Below, piece by piece: positions 39,214 through 48,482 of a stretch of 64,000 bases of DNA; positions within the stretch are counted from its first letter, which is position 1; each line of letters begins with the position of its first letter. The notes beneath the pieces are model-generated. The model had not been told where the DNA came from. It worked only from the letters and a program-made list of their open reading frames with translations, and did not search any database. Source of the DNA: Pipra filicauda (Eukaryota > Chordata > Aves > Passeriformes > Pipridae); NCBI RefSeq assembly GCF_003945595.2, contig NW_024104357.1:1054001-1118000 (forward strand). Direction: 5' to 3'. The translations under genes were made by a program, and so were the position numbers.

Positions 39214-39371
39214 ATGGACCGGGAGCTGCTCCGCCAGGCGCTGAGCCACCACGGCCCCGCGCTGCTGTCGCTGCTCCGCGCCGAGCAGCACGACAACCCC
39301 GACTTCCGCGGGCTGCTGCCGCCGCCCGGGGCCGCCCCGGAGCCGCCCCGCGGGGCCCCGCCGGCCGCCTG
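39214..39371 (+). CDS. TTC14: TTC14 coding exon 1 (aa 1-52 plus 2 nt)
   Basis: The exon begins at the ATG following a short GGC-repeat leader and ends CCTG|gtgagg. It encodes the amphipathic N-terminus ([14 protein letters not shown]), which matches the start of human TTC14, followed by a Pro/Ala-rich linker that is looser in sequence. It lies wholly inside the CpG island. The following intron is only 78 nt and very GC-rich. Confidence 0.9.
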
Positions 39372-42300
39372 GTGAGGGGCGCCGGGGCAGCGGCCGGGCG
39401 GGCCGTGAGGGGCCGCGGGGCGCCACTCACCGCGTTCTCCTTCCCCCAGGAAAGACAGGGCGAGCCTCGACACCGAGATAAAGCGCTTCATCGCCAAGAA
39501 GGCGGATCTGCTCTTCGCGCACTCGTGGAAACCCAACGGGCCGATCGAGGACACGATCGAGGAGAATGAGGGTGGGTGGGTGAGGGGGGTCGGTAACGCC
39601 CGCGGGGTGGGTGAGGACACACTGTAGGTAAGTGTGGAACACACTGTGTGTAAGTGTAAGGACACTGCACTTGAATTAGCGGTATCTTTAAAACAGGCCT
39701 AAAAACTTTTCTTATTGCTTTATATGGGATGTGCACGAGCTTCTCATTGGCACAAATAAGTCAGATTTTAGCGTGTTTTGCTGCCGAGATGTATTCTGTA
39801 TTTTCAGGCAGTACTTTGGTCGTTTGTAACCGACTCTGTGTCCTGTGTTGCAGAGTGTTATGCTGTCATGCCGCCCCTGGAGAGGTTCATGGAGGTGCCC
39901 AGGGAGGAGAGGAGGGAATTGTTTTTCCGCGACATCGAGCGAGGCGATATCGTGATCGGGAGGATCACCTCCATCCGGGAGTTTGGCTTTTTCATGGTGT
40001 TGATTTGTCTGGGAAGTGGTGTCATACGGGAAATTGCAGATTTGGAAATCACTGTAAGATACAGCTTTGGTCAATGCTCCGTTTTTGACATGTGTTAGTT
40101 GCCTCTTGCATCTCTTAACGGAGTGGTGTGTGTGAAGGTGAAACTGAGCTTTGGGATGATGGGTGGTTGTCTCTCTTTGTGGGCAGCTTATGATGCTTTG
40201 CTGAGCCAGGGAACACATCTTGTTATGACCCACACTCTATTACTTTTGGGTTGAAAAGTTCATCATTTGTGGATGCGTGAATTTTTATTTGAACCAAGCC
40301 ATTTTTTAAGTATCACAGTTCTGATGTACATTAAGCTTAAACACATCTTTCTGTGGCTTAATCTTGGGGAGGAAAAAACCCCAACCTTTCGGCTTCATTT
40401 ATGATATTCGTGCTTTCTTGTGTTGCAGGCTCTGTGTCCTGTGAGGGATGTGCCTCCTCAAAGCAACCATGGAGATCCTCTGTCTTATTATCAAACTGGA
40501 GACCTTATTCGAGGTGAGTAGTTGTAGAATTGCTGGGAATTGGTTTCTTTGGGGTCTGAAATGTTTCTGTACTTTTATCTTAACCTTTATGACTTCTTTA
40601 GGTGCAGTCAAGGATGTGGACCGTTACCATGAGAAGCTCACGGTGTCTCTTTACAGCTCAGCTCTTCCACCCAACCTTTCCAGTACCAAACTGGGCGTGA
40701 TCACCTCTGATGACTTCCCAGTGCATTATAAGTAAGGATGTGCTCCCTCTCTGCGCTTGCTGGGTGTAACCACTGTCTCTGAAGAGTATGTCTTGACAGG
40801 TTGTCTGTCCCTTAAACTTGCCAGTGGTGTTTCTGATTAAATTGGATAGTTACATACTTCTTGTTCTTCATCTCTTTAATATACCTGTGTCTGGATATGT
40901 GGGTGTGGTTGGTGTTTTAGCTGCTTTCCCAAAATGTAAGGAGCAGAAAGCATAGTGAGGTGTCTGTTGCTTTGGGACTGTGTTAACAAACAAATGAAAG
41001 AAACAAAAACCTTGAGAGACTGGAGTAAATTATTAACATTTCAAAACTCCCCTTAGAAGACAGGAGGACACAGCTAACTCTGCATTTTTATAATGGTTTT
41101 GTATGTTCTGGAGGTACCTAGATGGGTGCCAAAGTAGGTTTCAAAAGCTCACTTAAGATGAAGGATATAAGGGTTGCTAAATAGTAGGAAAATAAATGCC
41201 TGTAGAACAGAATGGCTTGTGAGCAGTAATATAAATATCAATATAGGCATTTTTATTCTCAGTATAAGGATGAAAAAATTAAGTATAGAGCCTGTGAGGT
41301 TTCATTTATGTACATTGGTGCTTTTTTCAAGGCGAAGCATGGAAGTTGCTAATACAGGAGAGACATTTGAAGAGGTTTTGCATCGTTCCCCAGGATTTGC
41401 TAATCCATCATTAGTTGAATATTTAGCAGAAAAACTAGGACTAAGTGAGTCAAATCCACCGTCTTTGCTGAGAAGTCTTCAAATGTAAGTGATTTTTATA
41501 TTGTTCCTATACTGTAGCTCTGTGGAGATTATTCTAATCCATTGAAATAGACTTGTGAGTGGAAGTCCTAGACCAGTTATACTTAAACCTTTTTCATTTT
41601 GACTTGCATGACTGCAGCTTACATGTCCTTAAATATTTAAAAGCAAACTCCTCTACAGTAAAGAATTTTTATTTGAAATTCTCTTGCTCTGGATAAGCAA
41701 GATACCTTATCATACACAATGTTTGATACCAAGTACTTTAGGAATTTATTGCATAACTCTTGTTACCTTCTTTGTATTGAAGCACAGGATGTTTAAGTTT
41801 TAATGTTTTCTGACAGATGTTTATTTTAGTAATAGATATGACCTCTTTAGTAAAATGGGGTCAGATATATACAATTATTGATGTTGTCAGCCCCACAAAT
41901 GTTAGGCCCAAAATAGGTGTGAACTTGGTATGTTTCCATTAAATGTACTGCAGTTGTACTTGTTCAATTCAGGACTTTTAGAATGGTTTGGGAAAAATTG
42001 GTTTCAGAAATAAATAACCTTCCTGACTGAGGGAGAGCAGTAAGGCATATATGAATAATATTTCAATTTATTTCAACTGCATTACATATTATAAATTTAA
42101 CTTTGTAGACTCAGAAGGCCAACTTGATGTTTTTGTTTGTTTTTTTCCTTAAAGTAAAAATTTCAATGAAGAAGATTTTGCCCCTGCATTGAGGAAAAAG
42201 CAGTCTGCATCTTGGGCCCTGAAATGGTACGTGGTACTTCTTGTTATTAGGTTAGGTTAGGTTACAGGTTATATTTCTTCAAAGAAAATACACGTTAAAT

Positions 42301-45300
42301 CAGTTTTTCCACAACATGTGTAGTGATCTGCTAAGCGGGTATGTGATAGATAAAGTCCCAAGATTCAGTTCCAAAATGCATCTCAGCTTTAAGGGAGAAT
42401 GTTTATAATATTCTGACCCATTCATGAGATTGAGAGCAAGATTTGTGGTAGGTGAAGAAAATGACTTAAATAATCATTCCATAAATAAAACCAATGTAAT
42501 GTAGTAGCATCATCTGCAGAAATTCTCTTGAGTGCCTTAAGATTTTGGATTAAAGACAATATATTGTTGTGGAATTAAGTCAATATTGTATTAATTTGAA
42601 ATGCCACTGTGAAGTACATGGTAACAAGGCTCAGGTTTTATTACCTATCATGTGTTTGGAATGGTAATTTGTGAGTAACAGTGCAAAATCTGCATAGACA
42701 AACTGTACATAAGATTTTCTAAATATTTTTGTCTCCAGTGTGAAGGCTGGGGTGGATTATTTCAAGGTTGGGCGCCATGTGGAAGCCATGAATGAGTACA
42801 ACAAAGCTTTGGAAATTGATCCACAAAACGTTGAGGCTTTGGTAGCACGTGGAGCTCTGTAAGTCTGCTTGTCTCATTGGTTTTTCTGCTTTGCGAAAGA
42901 GAAACCTCACTGCAATCTGTGCAACTTTCTGTTCTAGATATGCAACAAAAGGAAGTCTAAACAAAGCCATTGGGGATTTTGAAATTGCTTTAGAAAACTG
43001 TCCTACCCATAGAAATGCAAGAAAATACCTGTGTCAGACCCTTGTGGAAAGAGGCGGGCAGTAAGTGTTGGGGTTAGGGGTTGGTTTGGTTGTTAACAAT
43101 TTTTCTCATAATATTTTTTTTTAATACCATTCTAGTTAGGATACAGAAGGACATCTTTCCTTCCTGACTGTGTTTAAAAAAAAAGTCCTTGAAAATATCC
43201 CTGCTCATGTAGTTGGTTTACACTTTGTCCCCTGTCCCAGTTAAAATCCTGGCAAAATGTTTGAGGTTTAATCCTCAATATCCGTTTTAATCCTTTATAC
43301 CCTTTCACTGCTAGGATACCAGGCTTGCATAAAGTCCTCTGAAATGTTTGAATATATTCGAAAAGGCTGTGGGGTGGGTTTTTTTTTAAGATAAAATCTT
43401 TGTAATAAAATGATGTACTGTAACTCTTCTGAAATACTGGTGAACCCCTCTAACACAAAATTTTAATTCTGAATATTCAGGGAATAGGTTTCTTTTAAAT
43501 CCTCTGTTAAGAAGAGAGAGACAGTATTACTGGAATTGGAATTGACATTTTGAAGAGTAGTGTTACTGATCAGGGGTAGGAGATGATTATGTCAGAAATG
43601 CTGTTTTGGTGGCCTGAGGTGATAGAGGTGGTCTCGGAGGGATGCCATGGTAGTGTCATTGTGCAAATAAGAAATATTTGCAAATAAGAAAGTCCTAAAA
43701 ATGAGAAGAAGCTGCCAAAATCTGTGTCTTAACTGTATATGAATTATCATTGAATTTTAGATTGGAAGAGGAAGAGAAACTACTAAATGCTGAGAGTTAT
43801 TATAAAAAAGCCTTAAGTTTGGATGAGACTTTTCAGGAAGCAGAAGAGGCCTTAACAAAACTCCGTAAGCACATCCAGGTGATTCTTTACTTTCTTTTCA
43901 TATGGTGCTCTCAGTGACAATAAGTGAACATCAAAAATCATATTAAATCTTTTGAACAGAGAGGGTTTGAGTTGATGGTTTGTCTTACTCTCTGCTTCCC
44001 TACTCCACAGTAAATCTTTTCTAGTGAGCATTATGGCTGTACCTACCAGAAGAAAGGTATCCCTTGGTGACTCCACTGTTTTGAAAAGGATAGTAAAGAA
44101 ATGCCAGACAGTGGAGACAGGGAAGGAGCAAAGCAGGGATAAGAATATCCCATCACACAAGCATGATTAATGCTGTTAACTTAAAACGTTCTGTGAATAC
44201 AAAGTTGCAAAGTGTAAAACACTTCTGCAAGCCAGATTAACATTGTCACTATATAGTGACAGATCCTTGTCACTGGCCGGATCCTGGGCCTTTGGGTAAT
44301 TACAGAAAGAGAGAGGAACACCAGGCAAAGTTAAGGCATGGGGAGATCACAGGAGAAGGGAAATTAAAAGGTAATTTAAAGGCAAACAGCAGGAGGTGGA
44401 GGGTGGGCGGGCAGACAGTTTGAATATCTCAGCTTTCTCCTCTGCTGTCTGGTGGTTTTTTCCTCTCTTCCCTTGCATGCAGCACGTTTCCCAGGTGAGC
44501 CTGGTGGGTCTCTGTGCTAATCTGAGTTGTCATCTTTTGTCTCTCGTTCACCTCCTTTGCTTGTGTTGTCTTCCACAGCAGGTCAAAGAGTAAAACAGAG
44601 CACTGAGGAACAGGCTTGTTTTGTTCTGTGCTTCTGCATGTGAGGATGTACATAGGCTGGGGTAGATGGCCTTAGTCAGCATTTCTTCAGTTGGTGGAGC
44701 CATAATGCTGACAGGTTGTGTGGAAACAAGGGGGAAGAGGAGACAGGACAATCTTCTTAATAAAATTGAACTACACCACAGATAAACAGGTGTATGGTAT
44801 TTGAGCAGTATCTGCATTTGGCTGCTTTAGAAAGAGGTGTCAGTTAAAACGAGGGAGATAAATTTTTCTCCTTTAACACTTTGCTATGGTCATTGCTGCA
44901 GCAAAGAACACGATAGCTGTTGGTTGTTGGTGTGCATGGCCTTGGCTGCAACAAAGGGTTTCCTTTATTATAGCTGTTAGCATAGTTGCTAAGTTTTGAA
45001 AACTCTAATCAGACTTTCTGCTCACTCTGAATCAATAGAGCTGCTCTGTAGGGCTGTAGGTGGCAGAAGTCTGATCTCTTATAGAGTTAAGTAGTCTAAG
45101 GATTATTCGTCTGGTGAGATGCTCTTCTGCATTTACCTGTAACTTATGTATTAAGTCTGATCCTGTCCCTGCTGTGCTAGAAGGGCTGAAATGGCACTGG
45201 AGTGTGTTTTCCTGTAATACTGATGATGTGTTTTTCTCCAATGCATTTTCCTCTGAACGGGACCGTTGTTGCTGTGTCTGACGTCTGGTGCTGCTCATCA

Positions 45301-47381
45301 CCACCAAACCCCTGGATCACGATTTCTTACGTAAACTCTGCGTCAAACTGGGCTGTGAAATGGTTACCAAACGGTTTGTATTCAAACGTGGCCAACTTGA
45401 ATTCATCTGAAACTGGGTTCTACCATGTTTTACTTGTAAACTGCAATAATGATACTTTCCCTCAAACTTTTGTCTCTATTTTGGTTTGGTTTTGGTTGTT
45501 TGGTTTTTTTCCTTATTTTCTATATGTTGGTAATATTGGGGATTTTTTGCATATTCTACCTATAACTTTTGGGCTCTGTGTTTCACGGTGTGCTGGATCA
45601 CGGGTACCACTGCAATGACTGGTCAAATATATTTTTTAATGGAATAAAAACTGCAATATGGTCCTTAAATATAAACCTGACTATCACAATGGCCAATACC
45701 AAACTCCTGAACAAAATTAATTTTTGGTCTGGGAATACTGGTAAAACATCCCTGGTGTGATTATACATTTGAATGGGGTTGAATGGGGGAAAATACCCTT
45801 GTTAACACTACTAATGTGATCTTTTTTATGATGCTTGGGTTCAAAAAAGAAATCTTTGGAAATGAGGGAGAAACAAGCTGCCAAAGAAGAGAGACAGAAA
45901 GCAAAGAAAGTAGAAACAAGTGCAGAAAAATTGCGTAAGCTCTTAAAAGAAGAAAAAAGGTAACTGTTATCTTCAGGGTATTGGTTATGGGGCAGTAAGT
46001 GCAGACAAGACCGTGAACAATCCATTCCAGACAGATTGTCCAGCAGTAAGCTAGGGAGAATTTCTCCCTGGGTAAGCTGCTTTACCTCCAGAACGTTTTT
46101 GTGGGCAGTGTCCTTTAATGCATGTAACTTTTAATGTGCATGTGGAAGAGTTGTTGGAATACTTTGCAGTGTGACGTATTTCCAAAGTGTAATGCCATGT
46201 GTAATTGGGAAAGATGCCTTTTATAACAAACCGTTCAGTGCATTTAATCTTAATTTTTTGATGAAGAAATGACTTGGAATTGTCTTGCCAGGTCAGGCTG
46301 AGTTTCCCTTCACACCTTACAGTCCAAACTGGGGTATACAAATTTGCTTTCTGCATGTAATTTTTGCCTGATACTGAAGATTATCTCACGGGTTAATTAC
46401 GTTTTTTTTAGGTTGAAGAAGAAAAGGAAAGTATCGACTTCCTCCTCCTCCTCTTCTTCATCCTCCTCCTCCTCATCATCATCAAGTGATTCATCATCAG
46501 ATGAATCAGTGTCTTCTTCCTCCTCTTCCTCTGATCACAAGAAACGTAGGAAAAAGCGTCGGCATAGATCTGAGTCTGCTCGCAGCTCCAAAAAAAGCTC
46601 ATCTAGAGCTTCTTCCCATTATAAAGATCAGAATAGGAAAGAGGAGTGGTATTCCCCTCCGGCTGATACCTCTGCTTCTTTTCTTAACCAAAATTTTGAA
46701 GTGGAAAAGCTGCTGGAAAGGCAGGACAGCTTAGCGTGTCCAAAAATGGAGGTAAAAGAGAAAGACAGACACTGTTCTTTGTCGAGGACTTCAGGTGATG
46801 ATGAAGACACTTTTGGAGGTAGGTCTGAAGATTCAAGAGATTCTTATAGTAGCTCCAGAAGTCAGCCAAGTCATAGCAGAACTGAAAAATATGGTAAACC
46901 AGAGAGATTTTTCTCCAGTTGGAGGGGCTCTTCAGGTTCGTATCATAAATCATATGATAAACCGTGGATGCATCATTACCGGAGGTCAGAAAGGGACGTA
47001 GAGGGGAGAAGAGAGCAGTTTAGAAGACATGGCTCAGGTCAAGACAGGTATTACGTGTCTCCATCAGGGTCTGACTATTCTGGCAAGTCGTGGGGGAAGT
47101 ACAGGTCGTACTCTAGCACCTGCTCACGTGAAGGTGACAAAGGTTATGATAGTGACAGGCATGTGTCAGGTCAGTATAAGAATGAAAGCGAGTCTAAGAA
47201 TAGGAAAAGAAGTTCTGAGGAGACTGATAAAACTAAAGAACCAGATGAGGAAATGTCTTTAAATGGTACAGAACAAGCAGAAAGTGGCACTAAAAGAAAC
47301 CTGCCCCAGAACTTAGTTAACATATTCAACCAAATAGCTGAGTTTGAGAGGGAAAAAGGAAGTAAGCAGAAGAAACAGTGA
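39214..47381 (+). CDS. TTC14: TTC14, tetratricopeptide repeat domain 14 (12 coding exons, 786 aa)
   Basis: Coding exons are 39214-39371, 39450-39571, 39854-40053, 40429-40513, 40602-40731, 41332-41484, 42155-42226, 42739-42858, 42938-43060, 43761-43878, 45850-45959 and 46412-47381. Their lengths sum to 2361 nt, exactly 787 codons including TGA, and every junction is GT-AG and in phase. Human TTC14 is of similar length (about 770 aa), and the order of blocks matches it: an N-terminal [12 protein letters not shown] start, an S1 RNA-binding fold at about residues 122-215, TPR repeats at about 307-425, a charged helix at 428-463 and a Ser/Arg/Lys-rich tail. The start ATG has G at -3 and +4. TTC14 is poorly characterised; the S1 fold plus an RS-like tail suggests nuclear RNA binding, which is inference. 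Apart from the specific sites listed separately, I see nothing else in the introns longer than 300 bases (374-701 nt for introns 3, 5, 6, 7 and 9; 1971 nt for intron 10). Confidence 0.95.
39450..39571 (+). CDS. TTC14: TTC14 coding exon 2 (aa 53-93 plus 1 nt)
   Basis: The acceptor is ttcccccag|GAAAGAC and the donor GAGG|gtgggt. The conserved block is [15 protein letters not shown], close to the human [15 protein letters not shown]. The donor departs from consensus, while a much stronger GTAAGT lies 56 nt downstream in the intron (see findings). Homology and phase both favour the weak donor as the productive one. Confidence 0.9.
39615..39657 (+). repeat. Imperfect tandem duplication in TTC14 intron 2
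   Basis: Two adjacent units of 21 and 22 bp (ggacacactgtaggtaagtg... and ggaacacactgtgtgtaagt...) each contain GTAAGTGT, a consensus 5' splice-site core. See the matching finding. Confidence 0.8.
39854..40053 (+). CDS. TTC14: TTC14 coding exon 3 (aa 94-160), first half of S1 domain
   Basis: The acceptor is gtgttgcag|AGTG and the donor ATCACT|gtaaga. The exon encodes the conserved [10 protein letters not shown] block, the [22 protein letters not shown] segment and the S1 beta strands [19 protein letters not shown]. It is one of the most conserved parts of the protein. It ends exactly on a codon boundary (480 coding nt so far). Confidence 0.95.
40429..40513 (+). CDS. TTC14: TTC14 coding exon 4 (aa 161-188 plus 1 nt), S1 domain
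   Basis: The acceptor is tgttgcag|GCTCTG and the donor CGAG|gtgagt. It encodes [20 protein letters not shown], continuing the S1 domain as in the human protein ([19 protein letters not shown]). Confidence 0.93.
40602..40731 (+). CDS. TTC14: TTC14 coding exon 5 (aa 189-231 plus 2 nt), end of S1 domain
   Basis: The acceptor is cttctttag|GTGCAG and the donor TATAA|gtaagg. It contains [18 protein letters not shown], the last S1 strands, followed by the [10 protein letters not shown] segment. Phase is continuous with both neighbours. Confidence 0.94.
41332..41484 (+). CDS. TTC14: TTC14 coding exon 6 (aa 232-282 plus 2 nt)
   Basis: The acceptor is ttttcaag|GCGAAG and the donor CAAAT|gtaagt. It encodes the helical linker between the S1 and TPR parts, with [20 protein letters not shown] matching human VEFLLEKLGIDESNPPSLM. 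The N-terminal third of the exon ([14 protein letters not shown]) is less conserved. Confidence 0.93.
42155..42226 (+). CDS. TTC14: TTC14 coding exon 7 (aa 283-306 plus 2 nt)
   Basis: This is a 72-nt exon after a T-rich tract and acceptor cttaaag|TAAAAA; the donor is AAATG|gtacgt. It encodes [20 protein letters not shown], nearly identical to human TTC14 just before the TPRs. Confidence 0.92.
42739..42858 (+). CDS. TTC14: TTC14 coding exon 8 (aa 307-346 plus 2 nt), first TPR
   Basis: The acceptor is tgtctccag|TGTGAA and the donor GCTCT|gtaagt. The sequence [20 protein letters not shown] followed by EIDPQN is a canonical TPR helix pair, with Gly at position 8 and Ala at position 20 of the repeat and Pro near its end. 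Confidence 0.95.
42938..43060 (+). CDS. TTC14: TTC14 coding exon 9 (aa 347-387 plus 2 nt), second TPR
   Basis: The acceptor is gttctag|ATATGC and the donor GGGCA|gtaagt. It encodes the second [23 protein letters not shown], then the highly conserved [18 protein letters not shown]. The 79-nt intron between exons 8 and 9 is one of the shortest in the gene. Confidence 0.95.
43761..43878 (+). CDS. TTC14: TTC14 coding exon 10 (aa 388-427), third TPR
   Basis: The acceptor is gaattttag|ATTGGA and the donor ATCCAG|gtgatt. It encodes [20 protein letters not shown], a TPR-like helix pair, and ends on a codon boundary (427 codons complete). Confidence 0.93.
43879..45849 (+). other. TTC14: TTC14 intron 10 (longest intron)
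   Basis: A 1971-nt intron with donor gtgatt and an A-rich acceptor. Apart from an 18-bp perfect palindrome at 44244-44261 I see no exon, RNA gene or repeat. The open frame at 45202-45618 has no homology I recognise and lacks flanking splice signals in phase with TTC14. Confidence 0.7.
44244..44261. repeat. 18-bp perfect palindrome
   Basis: TGTCACTATATAGTGACA is its own reverse complement. It lies inside TTC14 intron 10. A further gtcact copy occurs about 14 nt downstream. Confidence 0.9.
45850..45959 (+). CDS. TTC14: TTC14 coding exon 11 (aa 428-463 plus 2 nt), charged helix
   Basis: The acceptor is gggttcaaaaaag|AAATCT and the donor AAAAAG|gtaact. It encodes a Lys/Glu-rich helix containing [17 protein letters not shown], matching human [18 protein letters not shown]. 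It follows the longest intron of the gene (1971 nt). The acceptor has a run of A rather than a strong polypyrimidine tract just upstream of AG. Confidence 0.92.
46412..47381 (+). CDS. TTC14: TTC14 coding exon 12 (aa 464-786), Ser/Arg-rich C-terminus
   Basis: The acceptor is cgttttttttag|GTTGAAG and the stop TGA is at 47379-47381. It opens with LKKKRKV, which resembles a monopartite nuclear localisation signal. A run of 16 serines follows (about 46438-46487), then a basic [17 protein letters not shown] stretch with RS-like dipeptides. The long middle is poorly conserved. The end is conserved, with [20 protein letters not shown] matching human [20 protein letters not shown]. The region is probably disordered and phosphorylated, as in SR-type proteins (inference). 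Confidence 0.95.
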
Positions 47382-47861
47382 AGTACCCTGAGAATACACT
47401 GTTTGAATGAGTGTAGTTAAATGAACCTTTAACTGAGTATTTTGTGAGGAAATGCACATAAAAAGTGATAGAAAGGCAGGATTTTTTCTGTATTGCAGGA
47501 TGTCAAAAAATTCTAAAGGATTATGTGGTGGAAAGAGATAGAAAGATATCTTACATAAAATAGCAGTTATTATTTAAGTTTCCTGTGCTCTTAATTTGAG
47601 GTGTTCCTGTACAATATTCTGTCTGATGGGCTGAAATCCTTTGATACCCCTGGATATAGTTAGCTGTGACTTGCATCAAATAAGCACTTTAACAACAGAT
47701 GGGTTTGATTTGGTTTGGTTTTTCTTGTCCTTGGGGTACTACTGACTGTTGATATTTTTCTATCAAACTTCCAGCTATAGAAAAGGGATAACTGAATGAA
47801 GTCATGTGCCATCACAATGTATATAGTTCATTTGATCATTAAATTTTCTTAATTTTTCTTT
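47382..47861 (+). other. TTC14: TTC14 3' UTR
   Basis: This AT-rich stretch runs from the TGA to the inferred cleavage site downstream of ATTAAA. It has no competing long reading frame. Its length of about 480 nt depends on the poly(A) signal chosen. Confidence 0.65.
47838..47843 (+). terminator. TTC14: TTC14 polyadenylation signal (ATTAAA)
   Basis: ATTAAA is the commonest variant hexamer. A GU-rich tract follows from about 47861 (tcgtgtctgggtttttgtta), as expected for a downstream element, so cleavage should fall near 47855-47865. No better hexamer with a downstream element is seen between the stop codon and this point. Confidence 0.6.
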
Positions 47862-48035
47862 CGTGTCTGGGTTTTTGTTAATGTTGCTGGGATGTTTCAT
47901 ACTGGTCACTGGTCCAATTCAGTGGAACCCTCCCCTGTCTGTGAAGGCAAGTATATTACATTCTTTAAATATATCAAATGTTCTCTAGGAGTAATGTTAA
48001 AAAAAAACCCAACCAACTAAAGTAGAAGAGAGGTT

Positions 48036-48319
48036 TTATAACAGTGTTTATTGTCTAGGTAAGTTTAAGTATGAACCTTTGGGTTTGAGCATTGTTGTTG
48101 GGATTTGCTTTACAAGCAGCCTGAAGGCAGTGGTTGCGTTACTGAAGGAGGAGGTAACGCTGTCCCCAGTGAGATCTGCAAAGGTGGGTGTCAGAACCAC
48201 ACTAAGGAGCAAATACCTGTCAGCCCACACAATAATAATTGTACTTCTGCTGCAAGTGTTCCAGGTAACTCCATGGATATAGGTCAGTTGCAAAAATTAA
48301 GGAATCTCAACTAGATGAC
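48036..48319 (-). other. CCDC39: CCDC39 3' UTR
   Basis: The segment runs from the stop to the inferred cleavage site after AATAAA. It is about 285 nt long with no reading frame of note. Confidence 0.6.
48047..48052 (-). terminator. CCDC39: CCDC39 polyadenylation signal (AATAAA)
   Basis: The plus strand reads TTTATT, giving AATAAA on the minus strand about 270 nt after the CCDC39 stop. Further downstream on the minus strand is a G/T-rich tract (plus 48001-48019, read in reverse as tagttggttgggttttttt) suitable as a downstream element. Cleavage is expected near 48025-48035. Confidence 0.65.
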
Positions 48320-48482
48320 TTACAACTTCTTTTCGCCTTTAAAAATACCAGAGGTGCTTCCTCTGCTGCGTGGCTGTGAGCCAACAGCTGCTGCTTCTTC
48401 AGGAGTGGGGAGAGGCAAGGTCAGCTCAACGACTTTGAGGGATGAAGCCTGACTAGAGACTGAACTTGTTCTTCTGAAGGAT
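48320..48482 (-). CDS. CCDC39: CCDC39 exon 20, terminal coding exon (53 aa plus stop)
   Basis: The acceptor is gtctttcag|ATCCTT and the stop TAA is at 48322-48320. It contains [16 protein letters not shown], corresponding to human SQSSIKVLELKFPASS, then a diverged basic/Ser tail. The final residues are less conserved, as is usual for this protein. Confidence 0.9.

Larger units (their letters stand above)
38780..39600 (+). promoter_or_regulatory. TTC14: CpG-island promoter of TTC14
   Basis: A sharp rise in G+C and CpG density begins near 38.78 kb and ends near 39.6 kb, in contrast to AT-rich flanks. It contains several GGGCGG-type GC boxes (for example around 38895-38902 and 38978-38984). A pyrimidine-rich, AT-containing island at about 39010-39060 interrupts it. 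A (GGC)n tract at about 39189-39208 sits just before the ATG. I see no clear TATA or CCAAT box, so dispersed initiation typical of housekeeping CpG promoters is expected. The transcription start itself cannot be fixed from sequence. Confidence 0.8.

Noticed and set aside
38606..39665. Several long open frames (99-208 codons) on both strands over the TTC14 promoter and first exons
   Set aside because: They are G+C-driven absence of stops in a CpG island. They overlap exons 1-2 in other frames and show Pro/Ala/Arg/Gly composition with no domain.
42248..42268. TTAGGT repeated three times, resembling interstitial telomeric sequence
   Set aside because: The unit is TTAGGT rather than TTAGGG, and three copies in an intron fall within chance.
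45202..45618. 138-codon plus-strand frame in TTC14 intron 10, considered as an alternative exon
   Set aside because: Low-complexity T/G-rich translation, no conserved counterpart in human TTC14, and no good phase-compatible splice sites.
46408..46953. Minus-strand frames opposite TTC14 exon 12
   Set aside because: Shadow frames of the Ser-rich coding exon; the arginine/methionine-rich translation is the complement of the serine codons.
48001..48019. Recurrent short AACC/GGTT tracts (also near 6120, 32700, 45480, 54090 and 63896), considered as tails of a SINE family
   Set aside because: No shared adjacent body sequence between them; they look like independent simple-sequence drift. The 48.0-kb copy is better explained as the CCDC39 downstream poly(A) element.
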